From assembly GCF_026262505.1 (NCBI RefSeq), contig NC_067206.1, positions 35,665,896-35,729,895 of the forward strand: 64,000 nt of DNA, read 5' to 3'. Each line of letters begins with the position of its first letter. Position 1 is the first letter of the stretch. This document shows positions 10,440 through 21,500 of this stretch, piece by piece. The notes under the pieces were generated by a model. The model worked only from the letters and a program-made list of their open reading frames with translations, had not been told where the DNA came from and did not search any database. The stretch is from Trichomonas vaginalis G3 (taxonomy: Eukaryota > Parabasalia > Trichomonadida > Trichomonadidae). A program made the position numbers and the translations under genes.

Positions 10440-11415
10440 CTAGCTCAGTTCCAAGGATATTGGCGTTCAAGGATTTGGCAAGGTCCTTCCGAAGTCTCTC
10501 ATTCGATGAGAGATTTCGGAAGAATCTTGCCTTAAAGTACTCCAACTCTTGTTCTTTTGTTCCTAAATAGTGAGAAAAGTTATTTGACTACTTAAGGTAG
10601 AGATTATCCGAGGTCCCTCATTTGATGAGGGGCCTCGGATAATCTCTGCTTTAAAATTGTACACTTGTAGTCCATGAGAGTGTAAGTATACATTGATAGG
10701 ACAGCTTTCTTCTGAAGTCTTAGATTTGATGAGAACCTCAGAAGAAAACTGTCATATTTTATAGTAAAAGGAGTTTCAGGAGCTCCAAAGCTCCCTTTCG
10801 TAAGGATTAGGAGCTTTGGAGCTCCTGGTTCGGAGATGTGTTTCGCATCTTTCATCAGCAAAGGACATTTACCATCTGGGACTTTGTTGATGGAGACTCA
10901 GGAGCTCCAAAGCTCCCTTTAGTAAGGATTAGAAGCTTTGAAGCTCCTGGTTCGTAGACGTGTTTCGCATCTTTCATCAGAAGAGGCCCAAATGGTAAAT
11001 AGCCTCTGCTGATGAGCTTCAGGAGCTCCAAGACTCCCTCTCGTAACGATTAGGAGCTTTGTAGCTCCTGAAGGTAAGGTAGGATTGCTCTGATCTCTAA
11101 TCAGTAGATGCCATGCCTCATTATGAACTCTACTGACAAGAGATCAAGAGCTCCAAGGACTCCTTTTTTAGTTAGTGGCGTTCTCACCATTTAGTAGGAT
11201 TGCTGATCCTACTAATGAAGTGATCACTTAGTATACGTTTTGAATAAATTGAATTTTTTTTAGAATTTAGTATTTTTTATAGACATCACATGTATATTAT
11301 AAATACATAAATATATTCTTTAATTCAAAAAATTCAATTCGGTTTTGGGATGGGCATCCCAGCCCCAAGTATTCAATTTTATTCAATTTTTAAAGAATTT
11401 TGGGTTGGGATGCCC
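10440..11415. repeat. Array of about ten successive hairpins
   Basis: Long inverted repeats follow one another at 10477-10531, 10599-10647, 10700-10753, 10777-10827, 10853-10892, 10899-10949, 10975-11014, 11018-11072, 11091-11146 and 11192-11213. A final one near 11340-11415 has arms GTTTTGG...GGGCATCCCA. Stems are 9-20 bp. Three hairpins (10777, 10899, 11018) share the arm CAGGAGCTCCAAAGCTCC or a variant. The 10853 and 10975 hairpins carry each other's loop in reverse complement (ATTTACCAT / ATGGTAAAT). There is no coding potential. It sits beside a broken VWA gene. It may be a foldback-rich mobile element or a structured RNA locus; nothing known was recognised. Confidence 0.7.
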
Positions 11416-11580
11416 AGACCAAAACAAGCTTTATATTTTGATGTGTAGATACGTATGTGTGCATCATTGTTGTGTTATATATTATGTTTTTAATGAAAAA
11501 AAATCTGATTCAAAAAAAATTATCACTAATTAGTTGATAATATAAAGAAAAAATAGATAAATTGTATGTTTTGAGAGTAT

Positions 11581-12174
11581 TTATCCACATTCACTCATAT
11601 GAATTTCATTAAATAGTGTCTTTTTACTCCCAAATTTATTTTGAATTATTGAAATCAAAGAAAAAAAATCAGAAAAATTTCTCGAAATTTTTATTTTCAA
11701 AAAAAATTTGGATTTTATATTGAAAACTGACACTGGGAGGACGATAGGGCTGGGATTGGAGATACCCCGCTCACTTGGGAAAAATACGGATCTATATTTA
11801 TAACTCCTCAATAATCTTTCTCTCTTTTCAACTGATAATAACCAAACAGCGATATTTCTCACCAGCCTCAATGTTCCTGCTTCATGAAGTTCATTAAAGA
11901 ACCTTGTAAATGAACCATCGAGAATTATGTCGCCGGCTAAACTTTCAGGTGGTGACATGTAGTATAGATTGCTGAAGTTTCCTTGTGTTGTGACAATGAA
12001 AGGCTGGAAAGGTCCAAGATCTGCATCTCCTGGAACGCATGAAATTGTTGTTCCTTCAAATAGTGTTTTAACATTGAAACCGTACAATGGTCTCTTACTT
12101 CCTGGAACATCAATATATGATCTTTCGTCGAAAATTCTAGCTTCTTCGCCATCAATATTTCCGAATTTGAGCAT
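11581..12174 (-). pseudogene. Fragment of a protein of unknown family
   Basis: 197 codons from an ATG, with an in-frame stop five codons upstream. The first 150 residues look like a folded alpha/beta domain (FQPFIVTTQGNFSNLYYMSP, ILDGSFTRFFNELHEAGTLR, LVRNIAVWLL). The last 50 are AT-driven, low-quality sequence (FNIKSKFFLKIKISRNFSDF), so the true frame was probably cut near 11.72 kb. The LDGxxTxxFxEL...GTxRxxRNIA pattern recalls glutamine-amidotransferase-like domains placed before VWA domains in some protist proteins. If so, this may be the front of the broken VWA gene, now separated by the hairpin array; that link is inference. Confidence 0.45.
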
Positions 12175-13368
12175 TTCTCCAAAAGATTAATTACAAAAAT
12201 TCATTAAAATATCAAACTTACCTAGTAATTTGGTATACGTTGAATGAATAAATTCGTATTTTTTTAAAAAAAATTGTATTATTTGAACTTAACATTGTTT
12301 ATTTGCATTAATGATGACATAAATAATTAGTTTGCTAGTAAATGAGAGGTATGTACCTCATTTTTGTTCAATGAATCTCTAGAGATTCTTATAACAAATT
12401 CACCGATATAATGAAATTAGGATTTTAGTAGCAAAATTCTACTTTCCACTACATATATACATTATTACATCAGCAATCTGTCTAATCAAAAACACATTTC
12501 TCATAAACGTTTTCAAATTCATAAATTGAAACGCATCCTTTCAAAAAAGAACTACGAATATTTATCAAAAGAGAACAAGAAACAAAAACTCTTATTTTCT
12601 CGGCTTTTTAGTCAAATTTTTACTAATTTATTTTCGAAAATTGAATTTTTATTCAAATTTATTCGCTTACGACAAACATCATCTACTTGGATTGATGTTT
12701 TATCTTAAATTACGAGATTTTTTTTCGTATATTTTATTTGTAAAAAAAAGCAACCAAACAGACATTCAACTTCAAATATGTTCATTCATTTCGCTACATA
12801 ATTATTTAATTCATCTTTTACCTGAAAAAATTCAACTTTACCAAGTTCAAATATCATATTGAACCCGGCACGACATTTTCACATTCAATTTATACAATAT
12901 TTTTCAATAAGAAAATGAATATTAAACTACGAAGAGTAATTCGAATAAAACATTTCATATCCAAAATAATACTAATATTTTTTTCGTTTTATCAATGAAA
13001 TAAATAATATATCTCTACATATTCATATGATAATAGTTTTTGAAGCTAATGAATGGCACAAGTCTATTATTATTTGTGTATTCGTTCAAAAACATAAAGT
13101 TCAAACATATAACATATAAAATTGTTGACTGTAGAACAAGTGTGGTAATATATATTATGAAAATCAATATTTGACATGTTTTGTGAATAAGATTAATTTT
13201 TTTTCCCTCAATATGATCAGATTTGGGAATATCAAGGAAATTTCATTTCATATAGATTGAAAGATTTGGAAAATTACAATTATACTACGCAGAATAAATC
13301 AAAATTAAACAATTGAGAATTTAAAAATTTGTATCATTTGTTTTAAACAAAATCATGAATATTTATAT
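12175..13368. other. Intergenic, nothing recognised
   Basis: AT-rich spacer. Short open frames at 12526-12862 have no family resemblance and strong AT bias. They were not accepted. Confidence 0.5.
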
Positions 13369-15348
13369 TTAGTCAACTTCCTCAACACGTGGGCCAGAGC
13401 CTGATGGGCGAGCACCAGCAGATGGGCCAGCACCTGGAGCAGCACCACCAGCGCCACCCATGTTCTGGAACATAGATGGGTCAACACCACCTGGCATTCC
13501 GCCGGCACCACCAGCAGCAGACTGGTAGGCCTTCTGCATGAGTGGCATCAACTGGCCTTCGACATCCTTCTGCTTGTTCTCGTAGTCAGAGACAGAAGCA
13601 TCCTGGTTGGATTCGATCCAAGCGAGTGTGTCATTGACAATCTTGAGGATGGCATCCTTGTCGGCAGCATCGATCTTAGAGCCGAGTTCGCCGTTGACAG
13701 AGTTACGAACACCGAAGCAGTAGCCTTCGAGACCGTTCTTAGCTTCGATCTTCTTCTTGGCTTCTTCATCCTGAGCCTTGTACTTCTCAGCATCAGAAAC
13801 CATGCGGTCGATATCTGCCTGAGAAAGACGGCCCTTGTCGTTCTTGATTGTGATCTTCTTGACATTACCTGTGGACTTATCCTGAGCAGAAACGTTCATG
13901 ATACCATCAGCGTTGACATCGAATGTAACTTCGATCTGTGGAACACCACGTGGTGCTGGTGGAATGCCTGTGAGATCGAATGTACCGAGAAGGTTGTTGT
14001 CGCGTGTTCTTGTACGCTCACCTTCGTAGACCTTGATTGTAACTGCTGGCAGGTTATCAGCGAATGTTGTGAAGATGTTTGACTTCTTGGCTGGAATTGT
14101 TGTGTTACGTGGGATCAAAACTGTCATGATTTCGCCAGCTGTCTCAATACCAAGGGAAAGTGGAGCGACATCGAGAAGTAAGATATCCTTGACTGCCTCG
14201 GAGTTATCGCCCTTGATGATGGCGGCCTGGACTGCAGCACCGTAAGCGACGGCCTCATCTGGGTCGACACCACGGCATGGCTGCTTGCCGTTGAAGAACT
14301 CCTGGAGGAGCTGCTGGACACGTGGAATACGTGATGAGCCACCGACAAGAACGATATCTGTGACATCGGACTTGGACATCTTTGCATCCTTGAGAACCTG
14401 GGCAACTGGACCAAGTGTGGATCTGAAGAGTTCATCGTTCAAGTTCTCGAACATAGCACGAGAAATTGTATCCTGGAAATCGTGGCCCTGGTAAAGAGAC
14501 TCGCAAAGGATGGATGCGTTAGCAGCTGTAGAGATTGTACGCTTAGCACGCTCGCAAGCTGTTCTGAGTGTTCTCAAAGCACGTGGTGATTCGCGGAGAT
14601 CGCACTTGAACTTCTTCTGGAAACGATCAGCGATGTAATCGACAAGGCGTGAATCGAAGTCTTCACCACCAAGGTGTGTATCACCAGCTGTAGCACGAAC
14701 TTCGAACATGCCACCATCGATATCAAGAAGGGAAACATCGAATGTGCCACCACCGAGATCGAAGATGAGAACGTGGCGTTCCTTATCGGACTTCTCGTTG
14801 AGACCGAAAGCGATAGCAGCGGCTGTTGGCTCGTTGATGATACGGAGGACGTTGAGGCCAGCGATGACACCAGCATCCTTTGTAGCCTGACGTTGGCCAT
14901 CGTTGAAGTAAGCTGGAACTGTAACAACAGCATCTGTAATCTTTTCTGAAAGCATGTTCTCAGCTGTTTCTTTCATCTTGCCGAGGACCATGGCTGAGAT
15001 TTCTTCTGGGAAGAATTGCTTTGTCTCACCCTTGAACTGAACCTCGATCTTTGGACGATCACCATCGCCGCGGACGACCTTGAATGGCCAGTGCTTCATA
15101 TCCTTCTGGACGACTGGATCTGAGAACTTACGGCCAATCATACGCTTGGCGTCGAAGACTGTGTTCTGTGGGTTCATAGCAGCTTGGTTCTTAGCAGCAT
15201 CACCGACGAGTCTCTCGTCTTCTGTGAATGCGACGTAAGATGGGGTTGTTCTGTTACCCATATCATTAGCAAGAATGTCAACACGGTTGTGGCGGAAAAC
15301 ACCAACACATGAATATGTTGTACCAAGATCAATACCAATTGCAGACAT
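13369..15348 (-). CDS. HSP70: Cytosolic heat-shock protein 70
   Basis: 659 residues from an ATG, the usual length. It is an ATP-driven chaperone that binds exposed hydrophobic peptides with J-protein and nucleotide-exchange partners. The N-terminus has [15 protein letters not shown], the second phosphate motif is [17 protein letters not shown], and the third signature is [18 protein letters not shown]. The C-terminus has a GGMPGG/GAGG-rich tail ending in VEEVD, the EEVD cytosolic anchor for TPR co-chaperones. No signal or transit peptide is visible. GC content and synonymous codon use are much higher than in neighbours, as expected for a highly expressed gene. Antisense open frames across it are shadows. 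Confidence 0.98.
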   Translation of the reverse strand: MSAIGIDLGTTYSCVGVFRHNRVDILANDMGNRTTPSYVAFTEDERLVGDAAKNQAAMNPQNTVFDAKRMIGRKFSDPVVQKDMKHWPFKVVRGDGDRPKIEVQFKGETKQFFPEEISAMVLGKMKETAENMLSEKITDAVVTVPAYFNDGQRQATKDAGVIAGLNVLRIINEPTAAAIAFGLNEKSDKERHVLIFDLGGGTFDVSLLDIDGGMFEVRATAGDTHLGGEDFDSRLVDYIADRFQKKFKCDLRESPRALRTLRTACERAKRTISTAANASILCESLYQGHDFQDTISRAMFENLNDELFRSTLGPVAQVLKDAKMSKSDVTDIVLVGGSSRIPRVQQLLQEFFNGKQPCRGVDPDEAVAYGAAVQAAIIKGDNSEAVKDILLLDVAPLSLGIETAGEIMTVLIPRNTTIPAKKSNIFTTFADNLPAVTIKVYEGERTRTRDNNLLGTFDLTGIPPAPRGVPQIEVTFDVNADGIMNVSAQDKSTGNVKKITIKNDKGRLSQADIDRMVSDAEKYKAQDEEAKKKIEAKNGLEGYCFGVRNSVNGELGSKIDAADKDAILKIVNDTLAWIESNQDASVSDYENKQKDVEGQLMPLMQKAYQSAAGGAGGMPGGVDPSMFQNMGGAGGAAPGAGPSAGARPSGSGPRVEEVD

Positions 15349-15354
15349 GAAAAA

Positions 15355-15360
15355 TTATGA
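15355..15360 (-). promoter_or_regulatory. Likely initiator (TCATAA) of HSP70
   Basis: TCATAA on the minus strand fits the trichomonad Inr TCA(+1)YW, with the A at 15358, 10 bases before the HSP70 ATG. This spacing matches the very short 5' leaders known in T. vaginalis. No clear heat-shock element was seen; an inverted GTCGAG/CTCGAC pair lies about 15400-15430. Confidence 0.5.
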
Positions 15361-17317
15361 TTTATATCCGCCCATTCAAAAATTTCAATAGATAAATAGT
15401 CGAGTGATATCTGGTTTTGGCTCGACCACTTATAAATTTTTGTGCTATTTTTACTTTATTAAAGAAAGAATTGGATTAATTAGCATGTAATCAGGATATT
15501 CACATGATTTTGCTGGAAAAAAGAAGATTTGAAAAACGGTTATGAAAAATTTACCAGATGTTATATATGTCTGGGAAACCAGAAGGATATCACAATTCTG
15601 GTAAAATCATTTCTTTCACAAAATTTATACTTTTGCCGACCATTTAATTCATATCTTTCTTATAGAATGAAATCATAAAATTCATTCAACATCCTTGAAT
15701 TTGAAATGGCCTAAAACTCATATTGCCAGTACGTGAAACAATTAAACGACGCATATTGTCGAATAATATTTGAAGATGTTTCGCTTTTTACTTGATCTAC
15801 TCACATTAGAAAAAACATTCATCAGTACAGTCATTCTTACAAGATTGCAAATTATACCAAAATCAAAATGCAAAAAACTCTGAATTTAGGTATTTTAATT
15901 TGACATTCATGGTATATAAGTAATTTTGTTGTATATTCTACCATCAAAGTAATAAAATATGATTTCTCTACAAAACAATTTTTCTCCTAAATCTCAAGTT
16001 AAGCATCTGCTAGTCGACTCTATTTATACCCTAAGTATTAGTCCTTTCCTCATGCTAGAAATAGTGAAGGAAAACTTAATTTTTTTAATCGAAAAATTAG
16101 CGCTTTCCAAGACAGTTCTTCAAGCCAGAAGTCCAACATATATGCAACCTAGCTGCTGGTGGTCAGGGATATAAATTTACTCGAATAAGCTAATGTTCTT
16201 TATGAAGTTTCTCATTGAATTAGAAGCTTTATAAGGACTTTGCTCTAAAGTACTCTTTTTCCTCTTCTTTGGCTTGCAGAGGGCTTATAGTTCTGTAATT
16301 TGAGGAATACCCTCAAATTTTTACTTTTTAAAATTCCCTGAGATTAAAAAATTGATTATAACCGAGTCAGATTTTAGTATTTGTTCATCATAGTATTACC
16401 ATTATAAAGGTTCTTTGATATCCTATACTTCCACATCAGTGTTGGTCTCTATTGTATTTCAAATAGTTCTAATGTCCCTCAAAATTAGCTAAAATTTTTT
16501 GTCTCATCTAAAAAGGAATGAATGAGTCTAATAGAATTGGGCAAGGAATGAATGTTACCATACTAATTCTACGAAATTTTGAGTTTGAATGAAATTATCT
16601 GATAAGATTTCTTGAGATTCTGACAAAACCATATGGGTAAACACGGGTTCACATATGTGATTCAATTGCTCATATTGAAGTCTGGAATCAACCTCACTCT
16701 TGAGCCAATCCATCGAATTTGATACTCGAGTGTCAAAAAAATGCTCATTTTAGATGGGGGCGATACCCAAAACTACCAGATTTGCTATTTTTTGAGGGAA
16801 ATTAACCGTTTTTTTAGCTGGCAGATTTTTTTAGCAACAAACGGGGGACATTATAATTTGAAAAAAATTCATCCATATTGAGTTGCAAAAACAATTACTA
16901 GAGATAATAGATTATAAAAATAAATGTATTTAGCAAAAGTTTTACATTATTAGCACATCCATAAGAAAATTTTTTGGGAAAAAAAATGAAAGTCATTGAC
17001 ATCTTATCAAAATATCAATAAATTTTAATTGTAATACGTTCTGAGAGAAATTGAAGAAATTAACACTAACAGAGTTTGGATTAACTACACAACTCAGCTA
17101 TATTCGAATAAAAGTACATTCTCTGATCTCTTAGAGGTAGGTATGGTATAAGTTATGGCAGATTGTTTAAGTTTGAAAGAATAATCAAAGATTGACAAAA
17201 CTAAAAATTCAGAGAAATGTATAGAATCAGTGGGGAAAATTGAATTATTTTTAGTCCTAATCAAATCAATCTTCGAAATTTCCAGAAAAATAAAGAATAT
17301 TATCTTATGTAAGAACA
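15361..17317. other. Long intergenic, nothing recognised
   Basis: About 2 kb of AT-rich DNA upstream of HSP70. A 71-codon plus-strand frame at 15959-16174 has no family resemblance. About 55 bases just before 17318 match the sequence downstream of the large ankyrin gene at 29066, so that stretch is a duplicated 3' flank. Confidence 0.5.
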
Positions 17318-17938
17318 TTATTCTTTGGCACCGTGTGAAATAAGGACTTCGGCAGTTTCTTTACTATTTTGAGATGCTGCATGATGAAGTGCGGTTTTTC
17401 CATTTTCATCCTTTTCATTGACATTCGCACCATGTGAAATAAGAACTTCGGCAGTTTCTTTACTATTTTTATATGCTGCTTTATGAAGTGCTGTTTCTCC
17501 ATATCTATCCTTTTCGTTGACATTTGCACCATGTGAAATAAGGACTTCTGCAGTTTCTTTACTATTTTCAGATGCTGCATAATGAAGCGCTGTTTTTCCA
17601 TTTTGATTCTTTTCATTGACATTCGCACCATGTGAAATCAGAAGTTCTGCAGTTTCTTTACTATTATTCCATGCTGCATCATGAAGTGCGGTTTTTCCAT
17701 ATTTATTCTTTTCATTGACATTCGCACCAAGTGAAATAAGGACTTCAGCAGTTTCTTTATTATTATAACATGCTGCTTGATGAAGTGCTGTATTTCCATT
17801 TTGATCCTTTTCATTGATATTTGCACCATGTGAAATAAGGACTTCGGCAGTTTCTTTATTATTATAACATGCTGCTTTATAAAGTGCTGTTTCTCCATCT
17901 TCATCCTTTTCATTGACATTAGCACCATGATTAATCTA
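17318..17938 (-). pseudogene. Ankyrin-repeat relic, 3' end of a lost gene
   Basis: Reading the minus strand from a TAG at about 17938 to the stop at 17318 gives six 33-residue ankyrin repeats of the HGANVNEKDENGKTALHHAA type with SKETAEVLIS linkers, and no start codon. Open frames with many Met and Lys on this strand are the same repeats in a wrong frame. The repeats, the GxKE stop context and the 3' flank match the big ankyrin gene at 29066-35452. It is therefore a truncated duplicate of that gene or of a close relative. Confidence 0.8.
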
Positions 17939-18525
17939 CTCCCATTAATTAAAAACAAAAATAGTCCATTAAAAACATCTATAGCAAAAATTTTAGGAAA
18001 TTTAATTTTTCAATTCGCTGAAAACACATGAAAACTCAATGAAAGCCAAATAAATATATTTTAAATATTAACAAAATGCTGTATCTATTATAATATTTTA
18101 ACTTTATTAATCAATTATTATTTTGACACTTTACAAATATACTCTGACTCCATCAAACAAAGCTCCTCAATATTTGTCCCCCAGCGTCCCCCAAGTGGGG
18201 GACGCAATATTCCCCCTGGGGGACAAAACGACATCCTTACTCAAAATTCTAACTATTACATTGAAAGAGAGGAAAAGACGATTGGGGTTAACAGAGGTTT
18301 CTGCTCTAACAGATCATATGACAATCAATAGGGACTGATCATTTTTCGATAAAAACATATATATTGCTATTTGCGGTTGAAAGCAATGAATACATTTGAA
18401 AATTGAATAAAAAAGTGACTAAGTTTATCCAAGTGGATTAGTTTTAACAATACCTCAATACATATGTAAAACATCATAAATAGAAGGAAGTTGTCGCTGT
18501 ATTCAATTTTTTTTATCGCCTGCCA
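17939..18525. other. Spacer with a GC-rich palindrome
   Basis: It separates the ankyrin relic from the BEACH gene. The upstream part is AT-rich. The palindrome at 18174-18227 is listed separately. No gene was accepted. Confidence 0.5.
18174..18227. repeat. Nested GC-rich palindrome
   Basis: TTTGTCCCCCAG pairs with CTGGGGGACAAA. Inside it CGTCCCCC pairs with GGGGGACG, so two stems are nested within 54 bases. It lies about 300 bases before the BEACH start and stands out from AT-rich surroundings. The role is unknown (foldback element, or cruciform or boundary site). Confidence 0.65.
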
Positions 18526-21500
18526 ATGCGGAAAAGAAATCTTGTGATGGAAAAGACATCTACATCACGAGTTCAGCTTTGCATTCCCATACTAGAAGCA
18601 ACCTTTGATTATGATCCAACAGATATTCCTTTGGATATCTCAAATGATCCACTTCTAAGCGAAATTATTGTACCTAATCAATACAAGGCTACAGGAAATT
18701 TGACAGAAAAGCCCTTAACTTATGATATTATTTATAGACGTTACGACTTCAGGCCTTTTACCTGGATAGACCTCTTAAATCAATTATCATCTTTTACTCC
18801 AAAAACACACATCGAAGAAGAGGTTGTTCTCAGCTTTGCATTTCACCAATCTGTATCGATATTCTATACATTCGATAGGACTCATGAATTCCATGGCAGT
18901 GATTTTCTCATAATTATACTTTCGAAATTTGCGAAATCGAGATACAGCAATCTTGTTGCATCGATAATATCAGAGCTATTCGAAATCTTTTTTGATTATG
19001 GTGTTGAAAAGAGATTGGTCGAAATTTTTCCAAATATAACAGATTTTGTGCTCGAACTTCAAGATGGAGCCCACACATTAATCAATACTATTGTATCTTG
19101 TATAGATAGATATATAAATAACAACGGCTATAACTTTGAAGGAATTCTGCCACAGTTATTAACTCTTGTGCAAATGATTGCTTCGGATAAAGCCCAATTT
19201 TTCGAATTATCTCACTTTAATATACTTTTCAATGCAATACGACCTCAAATTTCTAAGTTAAATGATCTCGGTTTATTCCTTCTACAAAAAATCAACATGT
19301 ACTTACCGAGAGAGTCACAAGAGCTCTTTGTATACGATATACTACAATGCCTACCTTCAATTATTGAAGCAACTCCTCCTTTTGCAGTTGCCCAAAAATT
19401 AGATATAAATCCAGTTGAATTTCCAAAGAATTTATCAACTGAAATGAAATTTAATGATGTCGTGACATTCCCTAACGGCATAAATCTCAACAAAAACATT
19501 TATACAAAATTCCAATATCCAGAAATTTACAAAGTAAGCATTTACTCCCAGATATCAGTTGCTTTTGAGATAATTGGTTCAATCCCATCAGAACTTGACC
19601 TTTTCCTTCCAAAATTTTTCAAAATTGTCGAATCGAAGATGGATTCAGACTATTATCTTGAATATGTTTCATACTATGCACTTCTATTAAGCTGTATTTC
19701 CGAAAACATGGACGGATACGAAGTAGATATCCCTAAATTAATTTTAGATCCGACATACAGTTCAGAAAACATCAAAATGATATTTATTATCAAACTTCTT
19801 AGTGTAAGATTACTATTAAAGCAGGGATCAGAGTCATATCTCAAGATTTTCCAAACTTATTTGCCATATCTTCCTCAATTCACTCAATTAGTGCATATTA
19901 CTATTGTTGAACACAAGAATGTTGTTAAATACATCAAGAGATCTCCGAAATTCATTCCAACAATCGTAAATGTGTCAAGATTATTAAGAGATCTTAATAT
20001 GACAAAAACTGACAACTCAAATCTGATTGAAGAAGCCAGAGAATCATTATTTATCATGCTCAGTACTATTTTCCGTGAAAATGAGATCTTTGACTTGTTT
20101 ATGGGAAATTCTTTGTTCATGTCATTTTTTGTGTCACTTTTATTCGAAGAAAACATCCAATTTTTTGCGATTGAGCTTTGCAGGTCATCATTTATGAGTA
20201 GTACATCAGATTTCCTTCTACAACAGTTCCAAATGATCATTACACAGATCTCTATTAATTCATTTAATTCTCTTCAAAATCTAAATTTAGTTTTTATGAT
20301 TTTAGACATGTTGATTCACTCGATTTCCGAATTTGATCCTGTTTCCATTTTACTGCAACCTATTCATGATCTCGTAATGAACGTTTGTCAAACGGAAATC
20401 ACTCAGAAACTCATGAAAACAATTATTAAGTTTTACACGAAATTGATTTCTTCAAAAAGTTTTGATTTGAAATATATAAATGAATTGGGAAAAACTCTCA
20501 AAAAATTGGAAATAAATGACCAAGAGACATTTGATTTATTGTTGAAACTATTAGTCAATGATGAGGAATTCTCGGGAACAGAAATTTTCGATTTCAAAAT
20601 TCCAAATACTTGTTTGGCAATTTTTGACACTTTTTATCCATCAAAAAGTGACATAATTGACATTTTTATGAATTCCATTAGTAAAAACAAAACAAATGCG
20701 ATCAAATTAAATGAATGCCATTTCGATGAACACATCTTAACATACATAATCCAAAATAGAGACCAAAATGACCAAAAATTATTGGATTTGTTCTTTTTGA
20801 TCGCATTAATTGTTTCTTCTCCTTCTGTTGTTCAATTGTATTTGTCACTTTTCCAACCAGACGATAACAGATTTGCCAACAAATCATCATTATTTTATTT
20901 AGAGCCATTGAAGAATTTATTTAACAGGACTCGGAAATTCCCTGCGAGTTATTTTTACACAGGTGACAAATTACGATACCAACATAATTTTAAGAATGGT
21001 TTTGGAATGACATTTTGGTTGAAATTGTCAACTTTGATGAGTTCTGATTTGTTTTTAATTGGAGATATATCTATAACAACATCTAATGGTTATTTAATGA
21101 TAAAGAACACAAAAATAGATTATATAATAAATGTCGATGAATGGACATTTATTTCTATTAATCTCATTGATACGAAATTATCTGTTTACATCGAAAAAGA
21201 ACAATATATTTTCGATTTTCCAAATTATTCAATTAAAAACGGTTATTTCCAAATTGGCGGAAAGGGTGACGCAAAATTATCATCTATTTACATTAATGAA
21301 CAAATACCATTCTCTAAGATTGCAGCTATAAGAAATAGAGGAATTAGAGAGCCAATTGATGAATTATCAAATGGAATTTATATAAATTCCGATCAAAATT
21401 TACAAACAAGACCATATCAACATTCTAGTTTTTGTAATATTTTGTTGAGATTCTTTGGTGTGGAAATATTATTACCTTTGTTTGCTCAAATAGATCTCAA

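Noticed and set aside
12526-12862. Two small plus-strand open frames
   Set aside because: AT-rich, Phe/Lys/Leu-driven sequence with no coding character and no initiator nearby.
13548-14949. Open frames on both strands across HSP70
   Set aside because: Shadows caused by the higher GC and codon bias of HSP70.
17305-17958. Met/Lys-rich open frames on the minus strand (also at 29053-29280)
   Set aside because: They are wrong-frame readings of ankyrin repeats.
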